DNA of 64,000 nucleotides from Faecalicatena orotica. Lineage in GTDB: Bacteria > Bacillota > Clostridia > Lachnospirales > Lachnospiraceae. Shown one piece after another: positions 31,606 through 40,036 of this stretch. The position numbers and the translations under genes are program-made. The DNA lies in NCBI RefSeq assembly GCF_003149245.1, contig NZ_QGDL01000020.1, positions 31,234 to 95,233 on the forward strand, given 5' to 3'. Under the pieces are notes generated by a model, which saw only the letters and a program-made list of their open reading frames with translations, ran no database searches and was not told where the DNA came from. Position 1 is the first letter of the stretch. Each line of letters begins with the position of its first letter.

Positions 31606-31657
31606 AAGAACCGGCCAGTAATAACGCTTAAAAAAAGCGGATTACTGGCCGGTTCTT
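31606..31657. terminator. bidirectional terminator
   Basis: AAGAACCGGCCAGTAAT / ATTACTGGCCGGTTCTT forms a 17-bp perfect stem with flanking A/T runs, between the MBL gene and the convergent AEC gene. Confidence 0.92.
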
Positions 31658-31667
31658 TGTCTTTTAA

Positions 31668-32588
31668 TCAGTGTATTAAAAATCCGGCGATAAAGGTGAC
31701 AACCGGTATGGTGACCATTGACAAAACGGTTGAGAAAGCAAATATTTCCGAGGCGTATGTATAATTTCTGTCATAGCGTATAGCCATCATAGTCATAGTC
31801 GTAGCAGTCGGGCAGGCAGCCGCGATCAGTGTGGTGTAGGCAATATCATGGCTGATTCTGGTGATATAAAGGAACAGGGTTACAAGCAGCGGCATCACAA
31901 TCAGTTTTAAAAAGCTGACCCAGTATATATGCAGGTTGGAAAAAATCCGTTTCAAATCTGCCTGTGCAACAGAAAATCCAGCAACCATCATGGCGAGCGG
32001 TGTATTCATGTCTGCAACATAATTCATTGATGCGAGGACCGTCGCCGGAATACGGAACCTGATAAAAAATAATACAATTGCCGCAAGGGTGGCAATAATC
32101 ATGGGTGAGAGAAGCCCCTCTTTAAGCTGTTTTAAGGAAAACTTATTCTCCAGAAGACTGAGTCCGTGCGTCCAGGTGAAAAGATTGAACACCGTCATAT
32201 ATGCCGTGAGGTAGAAGACTCCTTCGTTCCCAAGAACGCTGTATATCAAAGGAATGCCGATAAAGCCACAATTGGAGTAGACAGCGCCGAAGCGGTCGAG
32301 ATAATACTCCGGATTATTCTTCTCCGGTACAAGAAACCTTGCCATAACGATCCCGATGATGTGGGATACACATGCAGCGACAAATGCAATCAGAAGACCT
32401 TTTACAAGGCCTGCGTTGTAATCGGTCTGATAGACAGTAATGATCAGACAAGGATTCACAACCATAAGCAGGAGATTGGAAATCGCTTTATTCCCCTCCT
32501 GTGTGACAACTTTCAGTTTATAACAGATGAAAGCCAGTATCATAATGATAAGCATTTTTAACAATTGGTTGAAGATCAATACAAACAT
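31668..32588 (-). CDS. AEC-family transporter (auxin efflux carrier type)
   Basis: This 306-aa protein has about ten membrane helices in two inverted halves. Family motifs are NLLLMVVNPCLIITVYQTDY, SNCGFIGIPLIYSVLGNEGVFY, NTPLAMMVAGFSVAQADL and AAACPTATTMTMMAIRYDRN. Bacterial members export or exchange organic acids such as malate. It is monocistronic, divergent from the rhamnonate locus. The substrate is unknown. Confidence 0.9.
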   Translation of the reverse strand: MFVLIFNQLLKMLIIMILAFICYKLKVVTQEGNKAISNLLLMVVNPCLIITVYQTDYNAGLVKGLLIAFVAACVSHIIGIVMARFLVPEKNNPEYYLDRFGAVYSNCGFIGIPLIYSVLGNEGVFYLTAYMTVFNLFTWTHGLSLLENKFSLKQLKEGLLSPMIIATLAAIVLFFIRFRIPATVLASMNYVADMNTPLAMMVAGFSVAQADLKRIFSNLHIYWVSFLKLIVMPLLVTLFLYITRISHDIAYTTLIAAACPTATTMTMMAIRYDRNYTYASEIFAFSTVLSMVTIPVVTFIAGFLIH

Positions 32589-32765
32589 AGTAATTACTTT
32601 ACCCTCTCATAGATTAAGACAGCCTTCCGGCTGTCCAGTAAAGTATACTTGATATTTTCTGAAAAAGCAATCCTACAAAAAATAAGTAAAAGGAAAGAGG
32701 TTGTGCAAAATAGACAAAAAATAACGTAAGAAATTGACTATACTGTCGAAAAGATCTATTCCGTG

Positions 32766-32794
32766 TTGACTTAATTATAAAAAAATGATAAACT
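32766..32794 (+). promoter_or_regulatory. promoter of the rhamnonate locus
   Basis: TTGACT at 32766-32771 and TAAACT at 32789-32794 are separated by 17 bp, about 60 bp before the dehydratase start. Confidence 0.6.
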
Positions 32795-32813
32795 TAGTGA
32801 GAAATGAGAATTG

Positions 32814-32831
32814 AATTCACATATATGAATT
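32814..32831 (+). promoter_or_regulatory. inverted repeat downstream of the rhmD promoter, possible operator
   Basis: AATTCA-CATATA-TGAATT lies just after the expected transcription start, where a repressor would block. The IclR protein encoded downstream is a candidate ligand, by inference. Confidence 0.4.
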
Positions 32832-32853
32832 ACAAGAAAGGAAGGTATTTATC

Positions 32854-34047
32854 ATGGCATTAATGGGAAGAAAGATTGCAGCAATCCGCGCATATGTAGT
32901 GGAGGGCGGCGGAGCAGATTATCATGATCAGAGTGAAGATCACTGGATAGTCAGACAGATTGCAACACCAATGAGTATCTATCCCGAGTACAAAGCGACA
33001 AGGACCAGCTTTGGGATCAATGCACTGAAAACACTGGTAGTCGAGGTGGAAGCTGATAATGGAGTAACAGGATTCGGTATTACCACAGGCGGATACCCTG
33101 CGGCATGGCTTGTAATGAACCATTTAGACCGGTTTGTAGTTGGAAAAGATGCCAATGAGATTGAAGCGGCATGGGACCAGATGTACCGTGCATCCCTGTA
33201 TTATGGACGAAAAGGCGTAGTTATGAATGCAATCTCTGCGATTGACCTCGCATTATGGGACCTGCTCGGCAAACTGCGTGAGGAGCCTGTATATGCAATG
33301 CTGGGCGGAAAAGTCCGTGAAGAACTTACATTCTATGCAACCGGGCCGAGACCGGACCTTGCAAAGGACATGGGATTTGTCGGAGGAAAGATTCCGCTTG
33401 TTTACGGACCAGATGATGGAATGGAAGGCTTGAGGAAAAGTATCGATCTGGCAGCCGATATGCGTGAAAAATGCGGTGACGATTTCCTGTTGATGTGGGA
33501 CTGCTGGATGGCACTTGATCTGTATTATGCCAAGAGACTGATGCAGGCATCTGCTGATCTGAAGTTTAACTGGATTGAGGAGTGCTTTAACCCGGATGAC
33601 TACTGGTCTTACAGAGACTTAAAGAAAGCGGCCGGCAATCAAATTATGGTAACAGGCGGTGAACATGAGGCTTCCAAGTTTGGATTCCGCATGCTGATTG
33701 AAGACTGCGACCTTGACGTGATCCAGCCTGATGTCGGCTGGTGCGGAGGTATGACAGAGCTGATCAAGATTGGCAACATGGCTGAGGCCCACGGGAAACT
33801 TGTGATTCCTCACGGAAGCGGCACATACAGTTATCATTATGTAACAACGAAGACAAACTCACCGATCACAGAATGCCTGATGATGGCTCCTCAGGCTGAT
33901 AAGGTAGTACCTCAGTACTATCCACTTCTGAAAGACGAGCCGATGCCGGTTAACGGAAAACTGAAAGTCAGCGACAAGCCGGGATTTGGAGTTGAACTGA
34001 ACAAAGACAAGACACTCATTGAAGTGAAGAAGGGCACAAGACTGTAA
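32854..34047 (+). CDS. rhmD: L-rhamnonate dehydratase (enolase superfamily)
   Basis: This 397-aa enzyme matches E. coli RhmD (YfaW) block by block from memory: GGGADYHDQSEDHWI, IATPMSIYPEYKATRTSFGINAL, TLVVEVEADNGVTGF, IDLALWDLLGK, FYATGPRPDLAKDMGFVGGK, the metal-binding region LMWDCWMALD, WIEECFNPDDY, GGEHEASKFGFR, the QPDVGWCGGMTEL stretch, and catalytic His in VIPHGSGTYSYH. Known reaction: L-rhamnonate to 2-keto-3-deoxy-L-rhamnonate. Related sugar acids (L-lyxonate, L-mannonate) are possible substrates. It heads a locus with a GntP permease, IclR regulator and aldolase. Confidence 0.9.
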   Translation: MALMGRKIAAIRAYVVEGGGADYHDQSEDHWIVRQIATPMSIYPEYKATRTSFGINALKTLVVEVEADNGVTGFGITTGGYPAAWLVMNHLDRFVVGKDANEIEAAWDQMYRASLYYGRKGVVMNAISAIDLALWDLLGKLREEPVYAMLGGKVREELTFYATGPRPDLAKDMGFVGGKIPLVYGPDDGMEGLRKSIDLAADMREKCGDDFLLMWDCWMALDLYYAKRLMQASADLKFNWIEECFNPDDYWSYRDLKKAAGNQIMVTGGEHEASKFGFRMLIEDCDLDVIQPDVGWCGGMTELIKIGNMAEAHGKLVIPHGSGTYSYHYVTTKTNSPITECLMMAPQADKVVPQYYPLLKDEPMPVNGKLKVSDKPGFGVELNKDKTLIEVKKGTRL

Positions 34048-34095
34048 ATACTGTCAGTAAAAGTGCCAGCATAGCAGTTATGCAGGAGGGTAAAG

Positions 34096-35478
34096 ATGTC
34101 AACATCATTTTTAATCATAGGTTTGATTATATCTATTGCAGCAGTTGTTTTATTAATCATCAAAGCAAAAATGAATCCGGCCATTGCATTGATTCTTGGT
34201 TCATTGCTTCTCGGATTTTTAACAAAAGTTCCTCTGACAGATATTACCGGTGCTGACGGCACAGTAACGACTGGGTTAGTCAATGTGATCAATAATGGTT
34301 TCGGAAGCATGCTCGCAAGCATCGGTTTCCCAATCGGTCTGGGTATTATTCTGGGGCAGTTTGTCAGTGACACCGGAGGAGCCAGCGTAATTGCAGATAA
34401 ACTGGTTTCACTGTTTCCGAATAAATGGGCAATGTATGCAGTCGGGTTTGCAGGATTTGTGCTCTCCATTCCTGTATTCTTTGATGTTACATTTGTGATT
34501 CTGATTCCGATCGGCGTAGCACTGATGAAAAAACTGAACAAGGGTATCGGCTATATCGTAGGCGCCATATCCATTGGTGCGGGTGTTGCCCACACATTAG
34601 TGCCTCCTACTCCGAACCCGCTTGTGGCACCAGAATATTTCGGATTTGATTTGGGCATTATGATCGCTGCCGGTCTGTTATTTGGTATTCCTATGACGCT
34701 GATAGCTGTTACTATACATGGAAAACTGATGGACAGAGGACTCTGGAATGCAGAGAAAGACGAAAATGGTAATGGACTGAGTGTGGATGAACTCATACTC
34801 CCGGAAAAGCTGCCCGGGTTCTTTCTCTCACTTCTTCCTATTATAATACCAATCATCTTTATTCTTATCAATACGGTTGCAGGAGCTGTAATGGATAAGA
34901 CACCGGCATGGATTGATTTCCTCGGACAGAAAACGATATCCATGCTGCTCGGAACACTTGCAGGAATGGCTGTTTCTATTAAGATACTGGGGCTCAGACG
35001 GACCGAGGAAGTGGCAACAAATGCACTAAAGTCGGCAGGCATTGTTTTTTTGATTACAGGTGCCGGCGGTTCCTTCTCATCTGTTATTACGGCATCAGGA
35101 GTTAGCGAAGCGATTAAGGACATGGTTTCCAACATCTCTAATAATATCGTGCTGATCCTGCTGATTGGCTGGATACTCGGCCTTTTGTTCAGACAGATTA
35201 CAGGTTCGGGTACGGTTGCATCACTCACAACATTTGCAATCATGCAGAGTGTAGCTGCTACGGTAGCGATTCACCCGGTGTTCATCGCACTTGCGTGTCT
35301 GGATGGGGCGCTGTTCGGGGCAACTGTAAACGACTCTGGTTTCTGGATTGTTTCAAATATGACAGGATTTAACTTTACAGGTGGTCTGAAGACCTACACG
35401 CTGGGTCAGGCGATTGCCTCTGTGGTAGGTATCATCCTGATTATCATAGTAGGTTTGATTTCATGCTTGTTCGTGTAG
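34096..35478 (+). CDS. GntP-family sugar-acid permease
   Basis: This 460-aa membrane protein has about twelve helices. GntP signatures are KAKMNPAIALILGSLLLGFL, GFGSMLASIGFPIGLGIILGQFVSDTGGA, LSIPVFFDVTFVILIPIG, AHTLVPPTPNPLVAPEYFG and GSGTVASLTTFAIMQS. Known family: H+ symport of gluconate and other aldonic acids. It starts 48 bp after rhmD with GGAGGG as ribosome binding site, so L-rhamnonate or a similar acid is the likely cargo. A large G+C-rich hairpin follows the gene. Confidence 0.92.
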   Translation: MSTSFLIIGLIISIAAVVLLIIKAKMNPAIALILGSLLLGFLTKVPLTDITGADGTVTTGLVNVINNGFGSMLASIGFPIGLGIILGQFVSDTGGASVIADKLVSLFPNKWAMYAVGFAGFVLSIPVFFDVTFVILIPIGVALMKKLNKGIGYIVGAISIGAGVAHTLVPPTPNPLVAPEYFGFDLGIMIAAGLLFGIPMTLIAVTIHGKLMDRGLWNAEKDENGNGLSVDELILPEKLPGFFLSLLPIIIPIIFILINTVAGAVMDKTPAWIDFLGQKTISMLLGTLAGMAVSIKILGLRRTEEVATNALKSAGIVFLITGAGGSFSSVITASGVSEAIKDMVSNISNNIVLILLIGWILGLLFRQITGSGTVASLTTFAIMQSVAATVAIHPVFIALACLDGALFGATVNDSGFWIVSNMTGFNFTGGLKTYTLGQAIASVVGIILIIIVGLISCLFV

Positions 35479-35490
35479 TATAACAGCAGT

Positions 35491-35571
35491 GACAGGAGCG
35501 GTGGCTGGGAGGCGGGTTCCGGGGAGACCCCGGAACCTGAGGGCTGCCGGCCATATTTTATGGCTCCTGTC
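35491..35571 (+). terminator. nested hairpin after the GntP gene, probable terminator or attenuator
   Basis: An inner perfect 10-bp hairpin GGTTCCGGGG / CCCCGGAACC (35515-35537) sits inside an outer pair GACAGGAGC (35491-35499) / GCTCCTGTC. No long T-run follows, so termination may be partial or protein-assisted. Confidence 0.5.
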
Positions 35572-35605
35572 CTACTTTGCGTTATTGGTTACTGTTCACA
35601 CAAAG

Positions 35606-35634
35606 TTGACAAGGAAAGTTGGGCGTGGTAATGT
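35606..35634 (+). promoter_or_regulatory. promoter of the iclR-aldolase-yhcH-dehydrogenase operon
   Basis: A consensus TTGACA at 35606-35611 and TAATGT at 35629-35634 are separated by 17 bp. Confidence 0.6.
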
Positions 35635-35652
35635 AAATTTATCAATGAAACT

Positions 35653-35672
35653 ATGTACACTTTCGTGTATAT
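35653..35672 (+). promoter_or_regulatory. palindrome ATGTACAC-TTTC-GTGTATAT, possible IclR operator
   Basis: This 20-bp near-perfect inverted repeat lies about 10-12 bp after the expected transcription start and about 90 bp before the IclR start codon. Its size and symmetry fit an autoregulatory IclR site. Confidence 0.45.
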
Positions 35673-35760
35673 AGGCAGCAAATGATAAATTAGGCGTGTA
35701 TCCGTAATATGAGAAAAATTTGGAGTCAGCCTTTATTTTGGGAAAAGGTCAGGTGTTTTT

Positions 35761-36519
35761 ATGGCGGTAAAATCTGCGGAAAGAGTATTGAGGATTTTCG
35801 AACTTTTAGAAAGCAGCTCCGATGGGCTGACAAACAAGGATATCAGTGAGCGTTTGAACTATGCACCGAGCAGTACGATTGCGCTCCTGCAGACTATGGC
35901 GGAGAATGGATATCTCATTGCCGATGAACAGAAGAAGTATTCTCTTGGAGGAAAGCTTGTGAGTTTGGGAGCTGTGGCTGCTTCCAGATTTGATATAGGA
36001 AGGATGGCCACACCGTATCTGAAGCATCTCATGCAGACTTTGGGAGAAACATGTTTCTTAGGAGTTCTCTCACAGGGGGAGATCGTCTATATTGCAAAAG
36101 AGAACTGTGAACGTACGATTAATACAAATGCCCAGATCGGTTCCAGAAAGCCGGTCTATTGTACAGGTCTCGGAAAGGCATTTCTTTCTTTCCTGCCTCC
36201 GGAAGAAAGCCGTGATATTATGAATGGACTTGACTTCAAGGCATTTACAGAGAACACTGTAAGAAACAAAGAAGAACTGAGAAAACAGCTTCAGGAGTTC
36301 AGGCTTCAGGGTTATGCAATAGATGATCAGGAAATAGAAGAAGGACTGTGGTGTCTGGCCGTTCCGGTTTATGACGGTTATCACAGGATGGTTGCGGCAA
36401 TCAGTGTGTCGGGACCGAAAGCAAGGATGATAGATAAGAAAGAACTGATAGCCGGTGAGATGCTGAAGGCGGGTAAGACGCTTTCAAGAGAACTGGGGTA
36501 TCAGAAGGAGGAAAAATAG
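35761..36519 (+). CDS. IclR-family transcriptional regulator
   Basis: This 252-aa regulator has an N-terminal winged HTH (SAERVLRIFELLESSSDGLTNKDISERLNYAPSSTIALLQTM) and an IclR effector domain (about 75-250: RMATPYLKHLMQTLGETCFLG, SRKPVYCTGLGKAFLSFL, AVPVYDGYHRMVAAISVSGP). It is followed without a gap by the aldolase gene, and so probably senses the sugar acid or its keto-deoxy product and represses the locus. The ATG at 35761 has AGGTCAGG upstream. Confidence 0.92.
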   Translation: MAVKSAERVLRIFELLESSSDGLTNKDISERLNYAPSSTIALLQTMAENGYLIADEQKKYSLGGKLVSLGAVAASRFDIGRMATPYLKHLMQTLGETCFLGVLSQGEIVYIAKENCERTINTNAQIGSRKPVYCTGLGKAFLSFLPPEESRDIMNGLDFKAFTENTVRNKEELRKQLQEFRLQGYAIDDQEIEEGLWCLAVPVYDGYHRMVAAISVSGPKARMIDKKELIAGEMLKAGKTLSRELGYQKEEK

Positions 36520-36520
36520 G

Positions 36521-37417
36521 ATGAAGAAGCTATGTGGCGTAAACCCGCCGGTCATCACGATTTTTGACGATAAAAGTAAGATTGATATAGAAGCAAGTAA
36601 ACGACAGGCGGATTTTCTGATCGCAAATGGTGTGGATGGTCTGGCTTACCTAGGGACTTCGGGTGAATTCAGTATTATGACCGTTGAGGAGAAAAAGAGT
36701 TTTATAAAGGAAATGATCCAGCATGTGAATGGCCGGGTAAATGTGATCGTAGGTGTCGGCGACACCTGTCTGGAAAATACGATGGAGCTCCTGAAATATG
36801 TAGAAGCAGCAGGGGCTGACGGGGTTCTGTTGATTAATCCGTACTTTAGTGTATACAGTTCGGAGATGGTTGAGGCATATTTCGGATATGTTGCTTCACA
36901 CACATCACTTCCTATTATAATATATAATTTCCCGGACCTGACAGGATATTGCTTTAATCCGGACGTGGTTTGCAAGCTTGTGAAGGATAATCCGAATATC
37001 GTGGGAATCAAGGATACAATCAATGATTTTAACCATGTGCTTGCTATGCAGAAAGTAAAGGAAGTCAATCCTGATTTTTCTGTGTTCTCTGCTTACGAAA
37101 ATCAGGCGATGGGCCTGTTAGTCTGTGGCGTGGACGGGTTTATCAATGCGACTGCCAACTTTGCCCCCGAATTTACAGTCAATGCATATCAGGCGGCAAA
37201 ACGAGGAGATTACAATGAGGCGGCAGTCTGGTTTAAAAAGATGGTAAATGCGATGGATATATACGCTTACAGTTCCCCTCTGTTTCTGGCATGCAAGCAG
37301 GCGATGTATTACCGTGTGCTAAACAAGGACGGGCATGAGAGGCTTCCGGCGCTTTCACTTGATGCACAGGCAAAGGCAGATGTCTATAATAAGATGAAGG
37401 AATTACGGCTTCTGTAG
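36521..37417 (+). CDS. dihydrodipicolinate synthase/N-acetylneuraminate lyase family aldolase
   Basis: This 298-aa class I aldolase has Schiff-base Lys164 in VGIKDTINDF and catalytic Tyr135 in IIIYNFPDLTGY. The loop YLGTSGEFSIMTVEEK matches the GTTGE motif of the family in modified form. Context points to 2-keto-3-deoxy-L-rhamnonate (or related keto-deoxy acid) cleavage to pyruvate and lactaldehyde, not lysine synthesis. Known rhamnonate pathways usually use an HpcH-type aldolase (RhmA), so this would be a non-orthologous replacement. It starts 2 bp after the iclR stop, with GGAGG in the end of that gene. Confidence 0.85.
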   Translation: MKKLCGVNPPVITIFDDKSKIDIEASKRQADFLIANGVDGLAYLGTSGEFSIMTVEEKKSFIKEMIQHVNGRVNVIVGVGDTCLENTMELLKYVEAAGADGVLLINPYFSVYSSEMVEAYFGYVASHTSLPIIIYNFPDLTGYCFNPDVVCKLVKDNPNIVGIKDTINDFNHVLAMQKVKEVNPDFSVFSAYENQAMGLLVCGVDGFINATANFAPEFTVNAYQAAKRGDYNEAAVWFKKMVNAMDIYAYSSPLFLACKQAMYYRVLNKDGHERLPALSLDAQAKADVYNKMKELRLL

Positions 37418-37444
37418 AATATGTGAGAATGGAGTGAATGCACT

Positions 37445-37951
37445 ATGATAATGGATAAACTGGAGCATATCTGTTATTATCAGCGGAGTGTTCCTGAATT
37501 ATGGGATGCGGTCCGTTTTGCACAGCGTGTGGAAAAGGAGCATCTGCCGGTCGGGAGATATCCGGTCGGAAAGGGATTTGCGTTTGTACAGGAAGGACAG
37601 ACCCGGGGCTTTACAGAGGCGGACTTTGAAACACACAATAAATATCTGGATGTGCAGATACTGATAGAAGGCAGTGAAATGTGGGAATATGCGGATAAGT
37701 CGGATCTGACGGTCAGGACACCCTATGATCCCGAGAAGGATATTGAATGGCTGGAAGGAAGTGGGGACAAGATCAGGATGAAGCCGGGAATGTTTTATCT
37801 TGTTTATCCGACAGATGCTCACAAACCGTGTTGTCATGAGAGTACCCCTGTGTATTACCGTAAGGTGGTAGTGAAGATCCGGATCGATAAGCTGCTGCAC
37901 AGGGTGGGTACAGACAGCATGGGCATGAATCAGAGAAAAATATCCTGGTAA
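37445..37951 (+). CDS. YhcH/YjgK/YiaL-family protein
   Basis: This 168-aa cupin-like protein has conserved blocks VEKEHLPVGRYPVG, ETHNKYLDVQILIEGSEMWEYA and GMFYLVYPTDAHKPCCHE. Known relatives (EbgC, YiaL, YhcH) occur in sugar and sialic acid operons and are thought to act as sugar epimerases or anomerases. Here it probably helps handle the sugar or sugar acid. It lies 27 bp after the aldolase and 12 bp before the dehydrogenase. Confidence 0.88.
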   Translation: MIMDKLEHICYYQRSVPELWDAVRFAQRVEKEHLPVGRYPVGKGFAFVQEGQTRGFTEADFETHNKYLDVQILIEGSEMWEYADKSDLTVRTPYDPEKDIEWLEGSGDKIRMKPGMFYLVYPTDAHKPCCHESTPVYYRKVVVKIRIDKLLHRVGTDSMGMNQRKISW

Positions 37952-37963
37952 AGGAGATTGAAG

Positions 37964-39115
37964 ATGGACATAAAGATAGATGATATCGTAAAACAGGTTT
38001 TGTCTGAGGTGGGTACTCCTAAAGTGGATAAGACACCTTTTACGCTAGAGAGAAAACCTGTTTTTACGGGCAAGGAAACAGGAAGGACTGCAGTTCTTTC
38101 TTCTCCTGAAAATTATGAAGTTAAAGACTGTGAAATCCCAAAGATCAGTGGGAAAGAGATTCTCGTACAGGTCGAAGGCTGCTGTGTATCACCTTCCGAT
38201 ACTGCGGAATTTATGAAAGAAAAGAGAATCGGACAGGCTGTATTTACAGGACAGCAGGGAACCGGTGTGATCGTAAAACTTGGAAGCCCCGCTCTTCAGG
38301 ATGCGAAGGGAAATACACTGAAAGTGGGCGACCGGATAGTGGCTGTTAAAAAAGCAGGAGGCTCTGCTTCATCGTTTAGCGGAAACCGCATGCATTCGGG
38401 CATTATGTCAAATGGGTGGTTCTCAAACTATATAGTCCTTCAGGCAGGAAACCAAATATATCAGGTCAATGATCTGGATCTGGAGTCCCGTCTGCTGACT
38501 GAGACTGCTATAGCAGTAAACAGCGCTGTCCAGAGGGCAGAAAAATTAAATCATTTAGAAGATACCAAAAAAGTAATCGTATTAGGATGCGGTCTGGAAG
38601 GACTTACGGCAATCGCTGCGCTTAAATGTATGGGAATCAGGCAGATTATAGCAATCGACGGATCAGAAACCAGACTAAAACTGGCAAAAGAATTCGGTGC
38701 CCCGGAAGTGATAGACTACCGTGACAAGAAAGGAATGCCGGCCATTCTGGAAAAGATCAAAAAATACACAGGTGGGACTCTGGCAGACACTGTCTTCCAG
38801 TGCACCACATCCTCCCTGGGGCGCAGCACAGCAAAACGCCTGATAAAACCTAGCGGCAGCGTATGCGAACTCGGCTACATATTAGGCAGGGGAAAAGCAA
38901 CGGCAAAATTTTATGAAGAAACAATGCCGTCCGGAGGAAGATTTTACTCCTCAAGAGACTACGAAGAATGCTTTTCATTCTTAAAAAAAGCACAGGAAAA
39001 AGAAATACCCCTGTACAAACTAATCACCCACAGATACCTCCTCCCCCAGATCAACGAGGCCCACTGGGCCGCAATCCGCGAAGAAGGCCTGCTGGTATCC
39101 GTCTTCAACCGCTAG
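37964..39115 (+). CDS. zinc-type MDR dehydrogenase with encapsulation-peptide-like N-terminus
   Basis: This 383-aa protein is a medium-chain dehydrogenase. The GroES-like part (KEILVQVEGCCVSPSDTAEF, GQQGTGVIVKLG, LKVGDRIVAVKKAGGS) precedes a Rossmann fold (KKVIVLGCGLEGLTAIAALKCMGIRQIIAIDGSETRLKLAKEFGA). The N-terminal MDIKIDDIVKQVLSEV plus a linker lies ahead of the normal fold start. It looks like the short amphipathic helices that target enzymes into bacterial microcompartments. The true start is the ATG at 37964 (AAGGAG 7 nt upstream). A role in reducing lactaldehyde or oxidising the sugar is inferred; classical structural-zinc cysteines are not obvious. Confidence 0.8.
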   Translation: MDIKIDDIVKQVLSEVGTPKVDKTPFTLERKPVFTGKETGRTAVLSSPENYEVKDCEIPKISGKEILVQVEGCCVSPSDTAEFMKEKRIGQAVFTGQQGTGVIVKLGSPALQDAKGNTLKVGDRIVAVKKAGGSASSFSGNRMHSGIMSNGWFSNYIVLQAGNQIYQVNDLDLESRLLTETAIAVNSAVQRAEKLNHLEDTKKVIVLGCGLEGLTAIAALKCMGIRQIIAIDGSETRLKLAKEFGAPEVIDYRDKKGMPAILEKIKKYTGGTLADTVFQCTTSSLGRSTAKRLIKPSGSVCELGYILGRGKATAKFYEETMPSGGRFYSSRDYEECFSFLKKAQEKEIPLYKLITHRYLLPQINEAHWAAIREEGLLVSVFNR

Positions 39116-39177
39116 CTATATATTAGCTATTAATTGGCCTGTTACTGTCGTGTCAGATTCCGTCTGGAATCGCCCCC

Positions 39178-39524
39178 TTATTCTTATCGGATAATCGGAT
39201 GAACCCAGCCCGTCAGGCGGCGTGCAGAGGGAGACAGCCCGTGGGATATGCTGTTTTACGGGCATAAAATAAGCTTTAGAGGTACTTAATGAAGCAAGGC
39301 CGGATTTTACAGATGGCATTTGATTCTCCAAAATCAAATGCCATAAAGAGCTGAGCTGCGTTTGCATCGGCAAACGGAGTGAATCTCTTTAGTTCTGTAA
39401 AATCCGACCTTGCTTCATTTAGTACATCTTAGCGAATGACCAGCCTGAAAACAGCATATCCCACGGGCTGTCTCCCTCTGCGCGCCGCCTGACGGGCGGA
39501 CTTCAATTATCCCAAAAGAATAAA
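39178..39524. repeat. giant imperfect inverted repeat 1 (about 130-bp arms)
   Basis: The left arm (39178-39313) and right arm (39395-39524) are reverse complements with few mismatches. Shared blocks include GTCAGGCGGCG, CAGAGGGAGACAGCCCGTGG, GATATGCTGTTTT, AATGAAGCAAGG and CGGATTTTACAGA. The centre holds two hairpins, TGGCATTTGATT/AATCAAATGCCA (39314-39343) and CGTTTGC/GGCAAACG (39359-39376). It fills the gap between the convergent dehydrogenase and yqeY genes. No transposase is encoded. Confidence 0.85.
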
Positions 39525-39526
39525 CC

Positions 39527-39973
39527 TTATTCCATCAGGGATGCTACTATGCTGCTGACGAGTTTTCCGTCTGCCTTCCCTTTTACTTTTGGCATCAGTT
39601 CTTTCATGATCTTTCCTTTATCCTTTGCTGTCGGAGTTTCAATACCCAGATCTGCCAATACCCCGTTGATGATTTCTTTAATCTCATCTTCACCCATCAT
39701 CTTAGGCGCATATTCCTCAAGAACTGCGAGGCGTTTCTTGCATTCGTCGATGATATCCGTGCGGTCCTGAGGTGTCATTTCCAGAGTTTCTTTTGTCTGT
39801 TTGATCTCTCTTAAAATAACCTGGGTCTCTTCCTCTTCAGTCAGGTCTGCACGTTTATCGATTGCCTTGTTCTTGAGAGCTGATAACAGAAAAGAGAGAG
39901 CTGCCTTTCTCTCCTTGTCTCCGGCCTTCATAGCTGCGACCATAGCACTTCTTACTTCTTCAATTTTAGTCAT
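39527..39973 (-). CDS. yqeY: GatB/YqeY-domain protein
   Basis: This 148-aa protein is a standalone YqeY: MTKIEEVRSAMVAAMKAGDKERKAALSFLLSAL, IVLREIKQTKETLE-like stretch, LPEYAPKMMGEDEI-like region and KGKIMKELMPKVKGKADGKLVSSIV. The fold resembles the tRNA-binding tail of GatB; the function is not settled. It is downstream of pduL on the same strand, 63 bp apart. AGGTATG lies before the ATG. Confidence 0.9.
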   Translation of the reverse strand: MTKIEEVRSAMVAAMKAGDKERKAALSFLLSALKNKAIDKRADLTEEEETQVILREIKQTKETLEMTPQDRTDIIDECKKRLAVLEEYAPKMMGEDEIKEIINGVLADLGIETPTAKDKGKIMKELMPKVKGKADGKLVSSIVASLME

Positions 39974-40036
39974 TCTTCATACCTCCATCTGGTTTATTGT
40001 CTACCGGTAACTGTTCATGGTTCTGAACAGTTACGT

